The translations under genes were made by a program, and so were the position numbers. The notes beneath the pieces are model-generated. The model saw nothing but the letters and a program-made list of their open reading frames with translations. It searched no databases and was not told the DNA's origin. Below, in pieces: positions 45,609 to 55,921 of a DNA stretch of 64,000 bases (the stretch's first letter is position 1; each line of letters begins with the position of its first letter). This DNA comes from Sesamum alatum (taxonomy: Eukaryota > Streptophyta > Magnoliopsida > Lamiales > Pedaliaceae), in contig JACGWO010000013.1 of assembly GCA_034509735.1 (NCBI GenBank), forward strand, positions 11,118,136 to 11,182,135. The letters run 5' to 3'.

Positions 45609-45871
45609 TTCAATATACAAACTTAGAAAAGTATTAGCTAAGTCATTATATCTTTCAACAATTATAAGTTACAAAAATTCTATTGAAGAGTAGCCACTGG
45701 CTTTGTATATCATTTACAATCAACATTCTTGGTTAAGTACCCATAATCCAAGTATAATAATGTACCATATAACTTGTTTTCATCATCATCCCATAAATGT
45801 GGATTTCCTTTCATACAAAAGAATAGTGCAAGAATGAGGCAAAAGTTCTGATAACTGGCCATAGTAAAGCA
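45609..45871 (-). other. Possible coding remnant, left of Copia-5
   Basis: The part next to the inverted-repeat element may continue Copia-4 RNase H (LANTFLSLYI on the minus strand). The part next to Copia-5 reads LLWPVIRTFASFLHYSF, continuing the frame found at 51884-52075 on the other side of Copia-5. I do not recognise that protein. Confidence 0.35.
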
Positions 45872-46602
45872 TATTGGATAGCTTGCACATAATATTTCAT
45901 GTCCCACATGGAAAGTTTAATTAAGCTTTAAATGCTTAATAAAGAATTATCCAATTTAAAATTTAAAATAAAAATTGGAGGGAATAAATTAAGAAAGAGA
46001 GGGAATTTATTTATATATTATTTAATATATAAATTCACTTGGCACTTGGCACTTGCACGTTTATTCAGCGAAATAAAATAATCTTTTATTTTATTTTATT
46101 TTCGAAAATTATATTATACAATTTTTTATTCTTTGTTAAAAGTTGCAAATAATTAAATCATATTTTGTTGAAAAAAGATGTCTTTTCTGGAAATACTATA
46201 AAGACTACAAACCGTAAAAGTTGCAACTTGAGAGTTGCTTTTCCAGAAGCATCTGTTCAGAAAAGTTGTTTCTTTGAAATGTTGCAATCTTTGAATCTAG
46301 ATGTATGATAAAGAATTGTATATTTTCTGAAAGGACACAAAACATCTATATATAGATGTATCAAGTGCCAGATTTATATACTTAATTTTTTCTAAGATTC
46401 TTTCACTTCACAGTTTACATTTCGAGTTGTTCTTGAAAGGAGATTTTCGGAATTGCTGTCCGGCAAGTCTCGGTTGGTTTTGTTGTATCCTAGAAGTGAA
46501 TTTGCTTAACCCGGCAGCAACCATATAGTGGGGGCAAATTTCACTTTAAGGGCAGTGAAATCACGCTTCAAAACCTCTTTAGAAATTCATAGATCGCCAA
46601 CA
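45872..46602 (+). mobile_element. 5' LTR of Copia-5 (731 bp)
   Basis: It starts TATTGGATAGCTTGCAC, where the 3' LTR has TGTTGG: the terminal TG is mutated to TA here. It ends ...CCAACA. It carries about 169 bp, from roughly 46050 to 46225, that the 3' LTR lacks. Confidence 0.88.
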
Positions 46603-46668
46603 TTCTTAAAGTGAAATTTATTGATTTGTTGTTGAGATGGAGCCTGGTTCAAGTAGCGGTATCAAGAT

Positions 46669-47500
46669 ATGAATCAAGAGTTTGTGAAGCTGAATTGTTT
46701 TGATGGAACAAACCATCCGCGGTGGAAGGACAAGATGATGTTCCTGCTAACTTTCCTGAAGATTGTTTATGTACTAGACATTAATCAACCTGCTGCAGAA
46801 CCAAAAGAAGGTGACTCTGATCAAGTCAAGGTAGCCCAACGAGAAGAAGATGAATTACTATGTCGCAGCCATATTCTGAATTCTCTGTCTGATCGTGTGT
46901 TTGACTTGTATTCATCAATCAAGTCACCATTGGAGATCTGGAATGCTCTGGAGCAGAAATACAATAACGAAAAGCAAGGCACAAATAAGTTTCTTACTAT
47001 GAAGTACTTTGAATTTGCTATGCGTGATGGTTCTTTTATTATGGATCAAGTACATGAGATGCAAATTTATGTTTCTAAACTTAAAGATTTAAAGTCTACG
47101 CTTACTAACTATCTAAGTGTCAAGTCCAAAGATAGGAAGGCGCACTTCGAGCGGCTTTGTCCTCTTTTTCCTTCCCAATGAGATCTGGTTCTCGAAGCGG
47201 GTTCAGACTTAGATGAGTCTACCTCGACAGGAACCCTAAAAGGATGGCTGGGTTTGTTTTGATTCCATCAAGCTTCTCGTTGGCTTTGTTGCATGCTTTC
47301 CAGAGCTTCCTATTATATCTATAGCATACAAGTAGGGGCAATTATTACCAAACTTCCTCTAAGTTGGAACAACTATAGAAAGAAGTTGTTGCATTCTACA
47401 GAAGATTTTTCTGTTGATCAATTACAGAAAAGTCTATGATTGAAGAGGAAACTCGAATCCGTGATAAGATGCATCAAGTGCAACCGAGTTCCAAAGTGAA
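46669..47500 (+). pseudogene. Copia-5 gag, broken
   Basis: The frame opens MNQEFVKLNCFDGTNHPRW, with DKMMFLLTFLKIVYVL, CRSHILNSLSDRVFDLY and PLEIWNALEQKY, the UBN2-type gag of Copia elements, which forms the particle shell. It closes with a stop at about 47179 and continues only as scattered pieces to about 47500. The knuckle then appears in the next open frame. Confidence 0.85.
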
Positions 47501-47540
47501 CTATGTTTAAGAGAAGAACAAGAATACTAATCCAAATGGA

Positions 47541-47930
47541 GTGGGAAAGAAAAGAAAGTCTTTTGATGGTGATTCCAACAAAAAGCATGTCACATGTTAC
47601 AATTGTGGAAAGAAAGGGCATATGAAGAAAGATTGTCGTTTCAGAAAGAAGCAAAAGAAGAAAGGAATGCCTAATGTTCAAGTGGTTGAAACCAATGTTG
47701 AAGAAATTATTGCAATGGTTTCAAACATGCACATTGGTACGGTCACTGAATCGAATATGGCGACAACTATTAAGTCATTTGACTGGTGGTATGATTCTGG
47801 AGCTACCGTTCACATTTGTAATGATAAGAATCAATTCAAGTGCTATGAAGAAGGTACAGAAGGACAAGAAGTTCTGATGGGAAATGCTAATACAGCAACA
47901 GTTCTCGGCAAAGGAAATGTTGAAATGTAG
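47541..47930 (+). pseudogene. Copia-5 gag zinc knuckle and protease
   Basis: The CCHC knuckle CYNCGKKGHMKKDC (about 47598-47637) binds nucleic acid. The aspartic protease follows with WWYDSGATVHIC (about 47785-47820), the catalytic Asp present. An in-frame TAG at 47928-47930 follows GNVEM, and the reading continues beyond it (FTSGKKLLLTNVLHVPE), so this stop has broken one polyprotein. Confidence 0.88.
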
Positions 47931-49172
47931 TTTACTTCTGGAAAGAAGCTATTGTTGACCAACGTTCTTCACGTTCCAGAAATTCGCAAGAATCTGGTGT
48001 CTGCTGCTATCTTGTCCAAGAAAGGCTTGAAGTCTCTGATCGAGGCTGATAAGCTAATCGTGACTAAAAATGGAGAGTTTGTTGGAAAGGGATACTATTG
48101 TGATGGAATGTTCAAACTATGTACTACTATGAATGTTATCAATAAGATTAATAATTCTGTTTATTTTCTCGAGTGTTCTTTATCATGTTTATGGTATAGA
48201 AGATTAGGTCATGTGAATTTTCATTACTTAAATTTTATGAATAATCATGGTTTAATTACCTATGATAAACAAGAAAATGAAAAATGTGAAATATGTGTTC
48301 AAGCAAAAATGTGTAAGAAACCATTTCCAAAGGTTGAAAGAAATACTACGTTACTAGAACTTGTGCATACTGATATATGTGAATTAAATGGCATCCTTAC
48401 TCGTGGAGAAAATAGATATTTTATAACATTTATTGATGATTGTTCTCGTTTTACATATATTTATCTAATAAAACATAAAGATGACGCTTTTTATAAATTT
48501 AAAAATTACAAGTCAATCGTTGAAAATCAAAAGGGAAAGAAAATAAAAATTCTTCGAAGTGATCGAGGAGGGGAATACTTTCCTTATGATTTTACCTCTT
48601 ATTGTGAAGATAATGGGATCATACATCAAAGTAGTGCGCCATATACTCCACAACAAAACGGGTTGGCAGAAAGAAAAAATAGAACATTAGTTGATATGAC
48701 TAATGCCATGCTTTTAAATGCAAATCTGCCTAAGAATTTATGGGGTGAAGACTTATTAACAGCTTGTCATGTGTACAATAGAATACCTTCTAAGAAATTC
48801 AAGATTTCTCCATACGAAATATGGAACGGTCGGAAACCAAATCTGAATTATCTTAAGGTTTGGGGTTGTTTGGTTTTGTATAGAGTTTCTGATCCTAAGA
48901 GAACAAAATTAGGACCAAGATCTATAAAAAGTGTGTTTGTGGGTTATGCTGAAAATTCAAAAGCATATAGACTTTTGGACTTGGATTCAAACATAATTAT
49001 AGAATCAAGAGATGTAGAATTCTTTGAAAATAAATTCACTGGAGAGTCTATTGTTCAACCTACTCAAGCACCAATAATAGATCCTACTTCTGAACTCGGC
49101 AATAAAAGGACATCGGTTGATACTCCCACTGAACTTAGAAGGAGCCAAGACCAAGAAAAACAAAGAAACTAG
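47931..49172 (+). pseudogene. Copia-5 pre-integrase and integrase
   Basis: After LHVPEIRKNLVSAAIL comes the zinc region WYRRLGHVNFHYL ... CEIC (about 48192-48295), then the integrase core with HTDICEL (first Asp), LRSDRGGEYF (second Asp, about 48550-48580) and GLAERKNRTLVDM (Glu, about 48660-48700). The catalytic DDE residues are all present. KVWGCL and VFVGYAENSKAYRL mark the C-terminal part. The frame ends at about 49172 and reverse transcriptase continues in another frame. Confidence 0.9.
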
Positions 49173-50806
49173 ATCCTGATTTCTTATACTTCGATGTTGA
49201 AGGTGATAGAAATATTGTACTTAATAGGATACCGATTCTATTAACTGTAGAAGGTGATCCTAAGACATTTACTGAAGCAATGACTTCAAGAGACGTTGCT
49301 TTCTGGAAAGAGGCAATCAATGATGAAATGGACTCTCTATTAGCAAATAATACTTGGGCCCTTACAGACTTAGCTCTTGGTTCAAAAGCTATAGGTTGTA
49401 AATGGGTGTTCAGAAGAAAGTACAATACTGATGGATCTATTCAAACGTTTAAGGCAAGAATAGTCGCTAAAGGCTTTAAACAAAAGGAAGGTGTGGATTA
49501 CTTCGACACTTATGCACCAGTAGCTCGAATAGCGTCTATTAGAGTACTTTTAACTCTAGCGTCAATTTATAAATTAAGTGTACATCAAATGGATGTAAAG
49601 ACGGCTTTCTTAAATGGTGAATTAAGTGAAGAAGTATACATGGAACAACCCCAAGGATTCATTCTACTCGAAAATGAAACTAAAGTTTGTAAATTAATAA
49701 AATCCTTGTATGGGTTAAAACAAGCGCCAAAATAGTGGCACGAAAAGTTTGATGTTGTAATATTATCTTTTGGATTTAGGCATAATACAGCTGACAAATG
49801 CATTTATTCAAAATTTAATGATGATTATGGTGTTACTATTTGTTTGTATGTCGATGATAGTTTAATCATTGGGACTAATATGCATGGTGTAAATGAAACC
49901 AAAAAGTATCTATGTTCTCAATTCATAATGAAGGACTTAGGTGAAGTAGATACTATTTTGGGTATAAAAGTGAAAACACATAGTGGGGGTTTTGCTTTAA
50001 GCCAGTCTCATTATATAGAGAAAATATTAAATGAGTTTAATCATTTGAATATTAAAGTAGTAAGCACCCCTTATGATGTTTCCTGTCCACTTGTGGAAAA
50101 TACTGGTAGAACAATTGTACAATTAGAATATGCTAGTGCAATTAGAAGTCTAATGTACGCCATGCATTGTACTAGACCAGATGTTGCTTTTGTTGTTTGT
50201 AAATTATCAAGGGTTACAAACAATCCTAGTGTTGAACATTGGAAAGGAATTAGAAGAGCTCTTGGATATCTCAAGGGAACTGTGAATTTGAGACTCTTCT
50301 ATAATAGATTTCTAGCGGTACTAGAGGGCTATTCTGATGCTAGTTGGATAACCAGTATTGGAAATAATAAATCCACATCTGGATGGATTTTTACTCTTGC
50401 TAGAGGAACAGTTTCGTGGGCTTCCAAGAAACAAACTTGTTCAACTCTTCTACAATGGAAGCGGAATTTGTTGCATTGGCAGCAGCAAGCAAACAGGCTG
50501 AATGACTGAGAGATTTGTTATTAGATATAAGTTGTGCCACAACCAATGCCAGCCATCTCTTTGCTTTGTGATACTGAGGCAGCTATGTCTAGAGCCCTCA
50601 ATAAACTATATAAAGGAAAAAATAGACTTATTAACCTAAGACATGGTTATATAAGGCATTTAATCTCGGAAGGTGTAATTACCACAACGTTTGTGAGACC
50701 ACAAAGAAATTTAGCGGATCCGTTGACAAAAGGCCTGTCAAGAGAGTTGGTAAAAAACACCGGTACTACAATGGGTTTAAGACCTTTTATCATAAATCAC
50801 CAGTAG
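49173..50806 (+). pseudogene. Copia-5 reverse transcriptase and RNase H
   Basis: The reverse transcriptase opens with FWKEAINDEMDSLLANNTW and GCKWVFRRKYNTDGSIQTFK, with QMDVKTAFLNGELSEEVYME, SLYGLKQAPK and a TAG at 49733-49735, then LYVDDSLIIGTNM (about 49843-49880), the intact YVDD active site. RNase H follows with GYSDASW (about 50329-50350) and WASKKQTC, a frameshift near 50450, then CDTEAAMSRA (about 50565) and NLADPLTKGLSRELVK. The stop is at about 50806. One TAG and two or three frameshifts are all that I see between start and end. Confidence 0.9.
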
Positions 50807-51321
50807 TAGGAACCCAACCTTTTCTCTTAGTAACACCACTATTTGAAAGGTTTAAAGGGTAACAACAAACTATTGATAAGTGATTAAAGTTAACTCGAGA
50901 TATACATTTAATATTTCTCCGAGTTGTGAATAAGGAGGCTGAGTTGAAGAACTCCTAATGAAGTAAGTATTGATACCCTTTACGTATGAAAAGACTTCAC
51001 CTAAGTGAACACAAGAAGTGGTGCCGCTTCTAGTAAAAGTTATGGTAACTTTTATAAGTGTTCATGACTCTAGGATGGAGCGCAGGGCCATGTATGTGCT
51101 TAAATATTTTCTGTGAACTGCTCGAAAAAGTAATAAGATTATGTGTGTAATATTTTTAGTATAGACTCAAGAAATTTTGGTTTAAAAGCTTATGCTACCA
51201 CTAATTTCATCTAAACTCTGAAATATTTACACTAATTGAAAGTTTAATTCAAAAGAAACTTTCTCGTAGGCATACATCTGAGTTTTAAGTTAAAGTTATA
51301 TGTACAAGCTAAGTGGGGGAT

Positions 51322-51883
51322 TGTTGGATAGCTTGCACATAATATTCCATGTTCCACATGAAAAGTTTAATTAAGCTTTAAGTGCTTAATAAAGAATTAT
51401 CCAATTTAAAGTTTAAAATAAAAATTGGAGGGAATAAATTAAGAAAGAGAGGGAATTTATTTATATATTATTTAATATATAATTCACTTGGCACTTGGCA
51501 CTTGCAACTTTAGAGTTGCTTTTCCCGAAGCATCTGTTCAGAAAAGTTGTTTCTCTGAAATGTTGCAATCTTTGGATCTAGAGGTATGATAAAGAATTGT
51601 AAATTTTCCGAAAAGACACAAAACATCTATATATAGATGTATCAAGTGCCAGATTTATATACTTAATTTTTTATAAGATTCTTTCACTTGACAGTTTACA
51701 TTTCGAGTTGTTCTTGAAAGGAGATTTCCGGAATTGCTGTCCGACAAGTCTCGGTTGGTTTTGTCATATCATAGAAGTGAATTTGTTTAACCCGACAACA
51801 ACCATATAGCGGGGGCAAATTTCACTTTAAGGACAGTGAAATCACGCTTCAAAACCTCTTCAGAATTTCATAGTTTGCCAACA
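51322..51883 (+). mobile_element. 3' LTR of Copia-5 (562 bp)
   Basis: It starts TGTTGGATAGCTTGCAC and ends ...GCCAACA, matching the 5' LTR but missing about 169 bp. The join lies at a shared 'ttgcaact'-like sequence, suggesting a deletion through short homology. Confidence 0.88.
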
Positions 51884-52075
51884 AAGCATGTGCCAGTGTG
51901 TAAGTAGTAATTTCAGTCAAAGAAAAACCTTCATATGTGCCTAGTTTGCAATCCTTCCTCTCTTTTACGTCCATTCGCCACCAGTACTTCCTTTTATAAG
52001 CAAATTTCTCTAAGATGCACTCAGCAAAATCAAAAGCAACTAAAGAGAAACCCCTTCTATATCAAAGGGCCCAAA
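51884..52075 (-). other. Unrecognised coding-like segment, right of Copia-5
   Basis: An open minus-strand frame reads GFSLVAFDFAECILEKF, then YKRKYWWRMDVKERKDCKL and YEGFSLTEITTYTLAHAL. It then meets Copia-5 (target duplication AAGCA) and appears to continue at 45871. An acceptor-like TTTGATATAG lies just upstream (about 52075), so it may be one exon of a host gene or of an older element. I do not recognise the family. Confidence 0.35.
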
Positions 52076-52949
52076 CTTATAATTTACATATAAATTTTGT
52101 ATCACCATTCACCAAATGCCATTTAGTTCCTGTAATCTTAAAGGAAAAACACATTCTAGGCATATAATAAACCTCTCAGCAGGTGAGTCAGATTTTTGAT
52201 ACTTCAACTATACTCAATCACACATCAGAAGCTCGTGAGAAATGTTAATCTTTATAAGCTAATAATTTCTTAAACTGAAACCTACGATGAATGCTTCTTA
52301 ACAGAAAATCAGAACGCCCACAAAAGAAGACTTAAAACTTAACTCACCCCATGATTTGTCCTCCTTTCCATTAGTCACCTATTGCCTAAACACCACCACA
52401 TCTGTGTATCTATTTTTCTATGAGTAACAACTAACTCTTCTTCCATATGTAGTCAAAGACAACAATTGTTAAAAGAAACATGAAAAAGAGTTGGAAAAAA
52501 GTTGGGATAAAAAGATGGGTTCTTGGTGGGGTGGTTCTAGTTTTCAAAATTCAAATTGCATAAACAATGAAACAAAAAAGAAACACCCATACTGAGCAAT
52601 TTCAAAAATCAAAAACTCAAACCATTTCACTTCGTATGTGTGTGGATGGGTTTTCATAATCCAAATCGTGTGTGGGTAGTTTTTTCAGAATCAACATCCA
52701 AATCATTTAGTTTAAGAAATTGAATCAATACTCAAGAAATCAACCAAAAATTGAGAAATACCTGGGTTTCTTCAAGAAAAAATAGATCCACAATTTCAAC
52801 TGAGGCTGGCTTCTTCCAGTAAGGAGTCGTCTCGCGTGAACAACTGAGGTGGGTTTCTCGCTCAAACTACTGATGAAGGAACATTTCTTCCAACAATGGA
52901 GATAGAGAGGTTCTTCAAATGGTAGAGTTGGAGAGTAGTACTGGTGGTA
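52076..52949. other. Unassigned; possible leader exon on the minus strand
   Basis: Mostly AT-rich. On the minus strand a splice-donor-like AAACCCAG/GTATTTCTC lies near 52765, after an open frame running from about 52994 (KPTSVVHARRLLTGRSQPQL). It may belong to the CACTA-like element whose terminus is at 53313. Confidence 0.3.
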
Positions 52950-53313
52950 TGAAACTTTGGACATGAGTATTTGATTTGTCTGAAAGAATTCCAAAAAGTT
53001 ATATTATTTTTTAGTTTTCTTTATTTCAATTTGGGGGAAGATGTTTTAGTTTTGAAGCCAATTTTTATTTTTTTGCTACAATTAATGAGTATTAGTAGCA
53101 AAAAATGCAAAACGACGTTGTTGTATCCACCAGTTTTTCTTATATCAAACGATTCTTTTAGTAACAAAATACAATCATAGCAAAATATTAAAACTACATC
53201 GTTTCAATTGGAGTTGTTGCTCTGCGGTAAAATTCGTAGCAAAAAACCGCTTTTGCTACAGGGTATATAGTGTTGCAAAAGAATTGGCAGCAAAAAGCAT
53301 ACTTTTTTGTAGT
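52950..53313 (-). mobile_element. Terminus of a CACTA-type element
   Basis: The right end reads TTTTTTGTAGTG at about 53302-53313, like the CACTA end at 29953. Before it lie repeated TAGCAAAA/TTGCTAC motifs in both orientations (about 53060-53280), typical of subterminal arrays. The repeat motif differs from the GTCACTA type at 23489, so this is another family. The opposite end was not found in the window. Copia-3 gag coding begins directly after it. Confidence 0.6.
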
Positions 53314-53314
53314 G

Positions 53315-53640
53315 TGAGTTGATAAATATGTTGGTTCGGTACGAGGCAACGATTGAAAATTCTACGCCCGCGGTACTAGATGGAGAGCCTTCGGCCTCAG
53401 AAGTGAAAGGCAAGGGTGTCGGACGCTGGAAGAGGAAGAAAGCTAAGACAACATCAGCCGCTGCTAGCACTTTGAGTGATCCTGTTACACCGTTGAGTAG
53501 AGGTAAAGGAAAGAGGAAGAGCGTTCGGCAGTCAAAGTCAAAGATTCCAAATGATGTGTGCATTAACTGCCGCGAAAAGGGACATTGGAAGAGGGTGTCC
53601 CAAGCTCCTCTCCAATGAAGGTACATTTGAATTGAGTACC
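53315..53640 (+). pseudogene. Copia-3 gag fragment with zinc knuckle
   Basis: The frame reads LINMLVRYEATIENSTPAVL, then a basic Gly/Lys-rich linker and CINCREKGHWKR (about 53556-53592). The knuckle has lost its last cysteine to a frame change just after GHWKR. The upstream part of gag is cut by the CACTA-type end. Confidence 0.7.
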
Positions 53641-55908
53641 AACATGATCACTATTCTACTCTTTGGTATTGGATACCAGTCATAATCTGCGAATGGTTTG
53701 AAGATGGTTATGAGTAGAAAGCCAAGACAAGTCCTAAGGCTTAGCGATGGTAGGGTCGTTGCTGCAAAGACTAGGGACTAGTTAGGCTCAGCATAGTAGC
53801 GATCATGTTAGATAGAGTTTAAAAGGAAATATGTAACCTAGCATGATCGAAGTATGTTTTTATGTACTGTTGGACAGTTTTTTAATTACATACGTTTGAT
53901 CAGTAAAATATCTTTATTTGACAAAGAATGGCTATTCTTGTCTGCTAGGTGGGATACATAATTATCCTTAAACATTATCCCATAATTGGATTATGAGTAC
54001 ACAATATCAAATGATTAAAATGGATAATCAAGATAAATTTACGAAATTGGCATCCATAAGCTAGGATGATTTTCCTCTAGTTAAGGGCGAGGAAGTTGGA
54101 AGATTCAATGAATCTAGAAATAGACAAATTGAGTCGACTAGCTTACAAGTCCTCTCTGAGATGGAAAGACCGTAAAGCTTCTTTGTTGGATGAAGTGGGC
54201 TTGCCAAAAGTCTATTGGATTGGATCTATTTAGACATCCGTAGGTTACTGAATACGTAGGACTATAAGAGGGTTCACTAGTCTAAGGACCTTGTGTAGGT
54301 TCGAGGAGTTAGACTTGAAGTGATGAACTAAAATTGGTTGCAAAATTAAACCTTTCGATTAGATTGATGGGGTGTGTATTTGGTGGGAGTTCTTAAATAT
54401 CCAGATGAGAATAAAATTCTCACTCAGTGGAATTCTTCCTGTAAGGGTCATGGTTGAATAGTCTCTGATAAGGGAGGAATCGAACCTTGTTAGACTTGGT
54501 TCGATCAGGGTTTCACTGAATTACCTTAAACCATTTAGACATGGATTTGAAAGGTTGCCATGTTGAGAAACATGACATTTTCTAATAGTCATGATCTAGT
54601 TGCCATATAGGATATGGTTTGGCAAGCCTGTATCCTACAAAGTTTTTGAGTACATGGGATGGTCCCACATACATCAAGAGTCTAGTGGGAGACAAATTAG
54701 ACTGGGGTGTCTGATTTGTGCATGTTTATGCAGAATAATGCAAATATCATTTGTAATTACATTATTTCCACTGACTATATTCCAGTCCTCCTAGGGATAA
54801 CCAGAATACCTTAGTTACTTGAGAAGTACAGGTTTCTAGGCCTGTCCGGTCAAGTGGATTATGATCCAAAACATACAAGGAGAACCGATGTTGGACATCA
54901 GGTTTGGATTAATGGCTAAGAGCTATTAAATTCATAATGAAAATTCAAACTGGGTTTGAAATTTTGTGTAACTGGAATATTCGTTTTGATGAGTTCTTAC
55001 GGAGTATGACTCGATCAGTGTCGGGCTTTAGGTCAGTGGGAGGATAGTTTTTGTTCCAAGTGTTTAGTGTGTAACGTCTTATTCATTTGGAATGAATTAA
55101 AGATGTTAGGAAAATACTGAAACACGAGCGTTGTTTACGCAATTCTCCATGAAATGAATTGGATTCCTTTATACAGGATTAAGTTGTTCATGACTTAGTC
55201 ACAATAGACTGATGAGAAAGCATAAATGTTTGACATCTTTACGTCTTTTTCGTAGGCAACATGAAAATGTTGTTCGATGCATTAGGCCTGATGTTGTGTA
55301 TGTTTTGGGCGTAACAATGGTTATTGGGCTTGTGCCGAGGAGGCAGTAGACAGCTGTCGAGAACGGTCTTTAATACCTGAAAAATGATTAAAGAAGTGTT
55401 CTTGACGCTTATTTTATGGAGGGTTGATTCTGGAATGCTATAGCGATACTAGCTTTCAGAATCATGTGAATAATATTTACTCTCGATATATATGTACATT
55501 TGGACTTAATGGTGAGTGTGGTAACTTGGAAAGATTTCAAGTGGGATACCACGACATGTCATTGTGAACGCCGAATGTATAGTGACTTTGGAAGTTGTTT
55601 TTTAAAGTGGTTTGGATTCAAAACCACATCCATAGGATGGATGTGGTGCCTAGCATGACCGAGCTAGTAGTTGCCTTTGAGGCAAACAACCAAGCTTTGG
55701 CAAAAGCTTTTGGGCCCGAGATCTCATCACAGATCCATGAAAATTTCTTAGATAACCATCATTTGCAGGTAGCGATGGTAGGAAGAGGTGACACGGTTGG
55801 ACCGTGTTACTTCGACAGAGAAATATAGTAGACCCGCAAGATCGAGCCAGTATCGTCGATTGCTCATACTCAGAAGGCTCTGAGCAACTTGAGTAATTGA
55901 CTTCGTGG
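53641..55908 (+). pseudogene. Copia-3 pol, heavily decayed
   Basis: Only short islands remain in the order expected from Copia-1: a GAG-pre-integrase-like part with 'gaagttggaagattc', integrase-like ESLIREESNLVRLGSI (about 54460-54500), the MPYRIWFGKPVSYKVFEYMG block (54600-54660), and an RNase H-like end with EANNQALAKAF (about 55680-55715). Frameshifts and deletions are everywhere. It is more decayed than Copia-1. Confidence 0.65.
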
Positions 55909-55921
55909 TCAAGTGGGAGAT

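Larger units (their letters stand above)
45872..51883 (+). mobile_element. Nearly complete Copia retrotransposon (Copia-5), 6012 bp
   Basis: The 5' LTR (45872-46602) and 3' LTR (51322-51883) are flanked by AAGCA on both sides (45867-45871 and 51884-51888), a 5-bp target duplication. Inside are gag and pol in the Copia order (protease, integrase, reverse transcriptase, RNase H). A polypurine tract AAGTGGGGGA precedes the 3' LTR. The region 50807-51321 after pol is non-coding. The coding frame is broken at several points, so it is not autonomous. It is inserted in the unrecognised segment that ends at 45871 and resumes at 51884. Confidence 0.92.

Noticed and set aside
52740..52994. A standalone small host gene on the minus strand
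   Set aside because: No recognised domain and no supporting neighbour; it is more likely a leader exon or chance frame.
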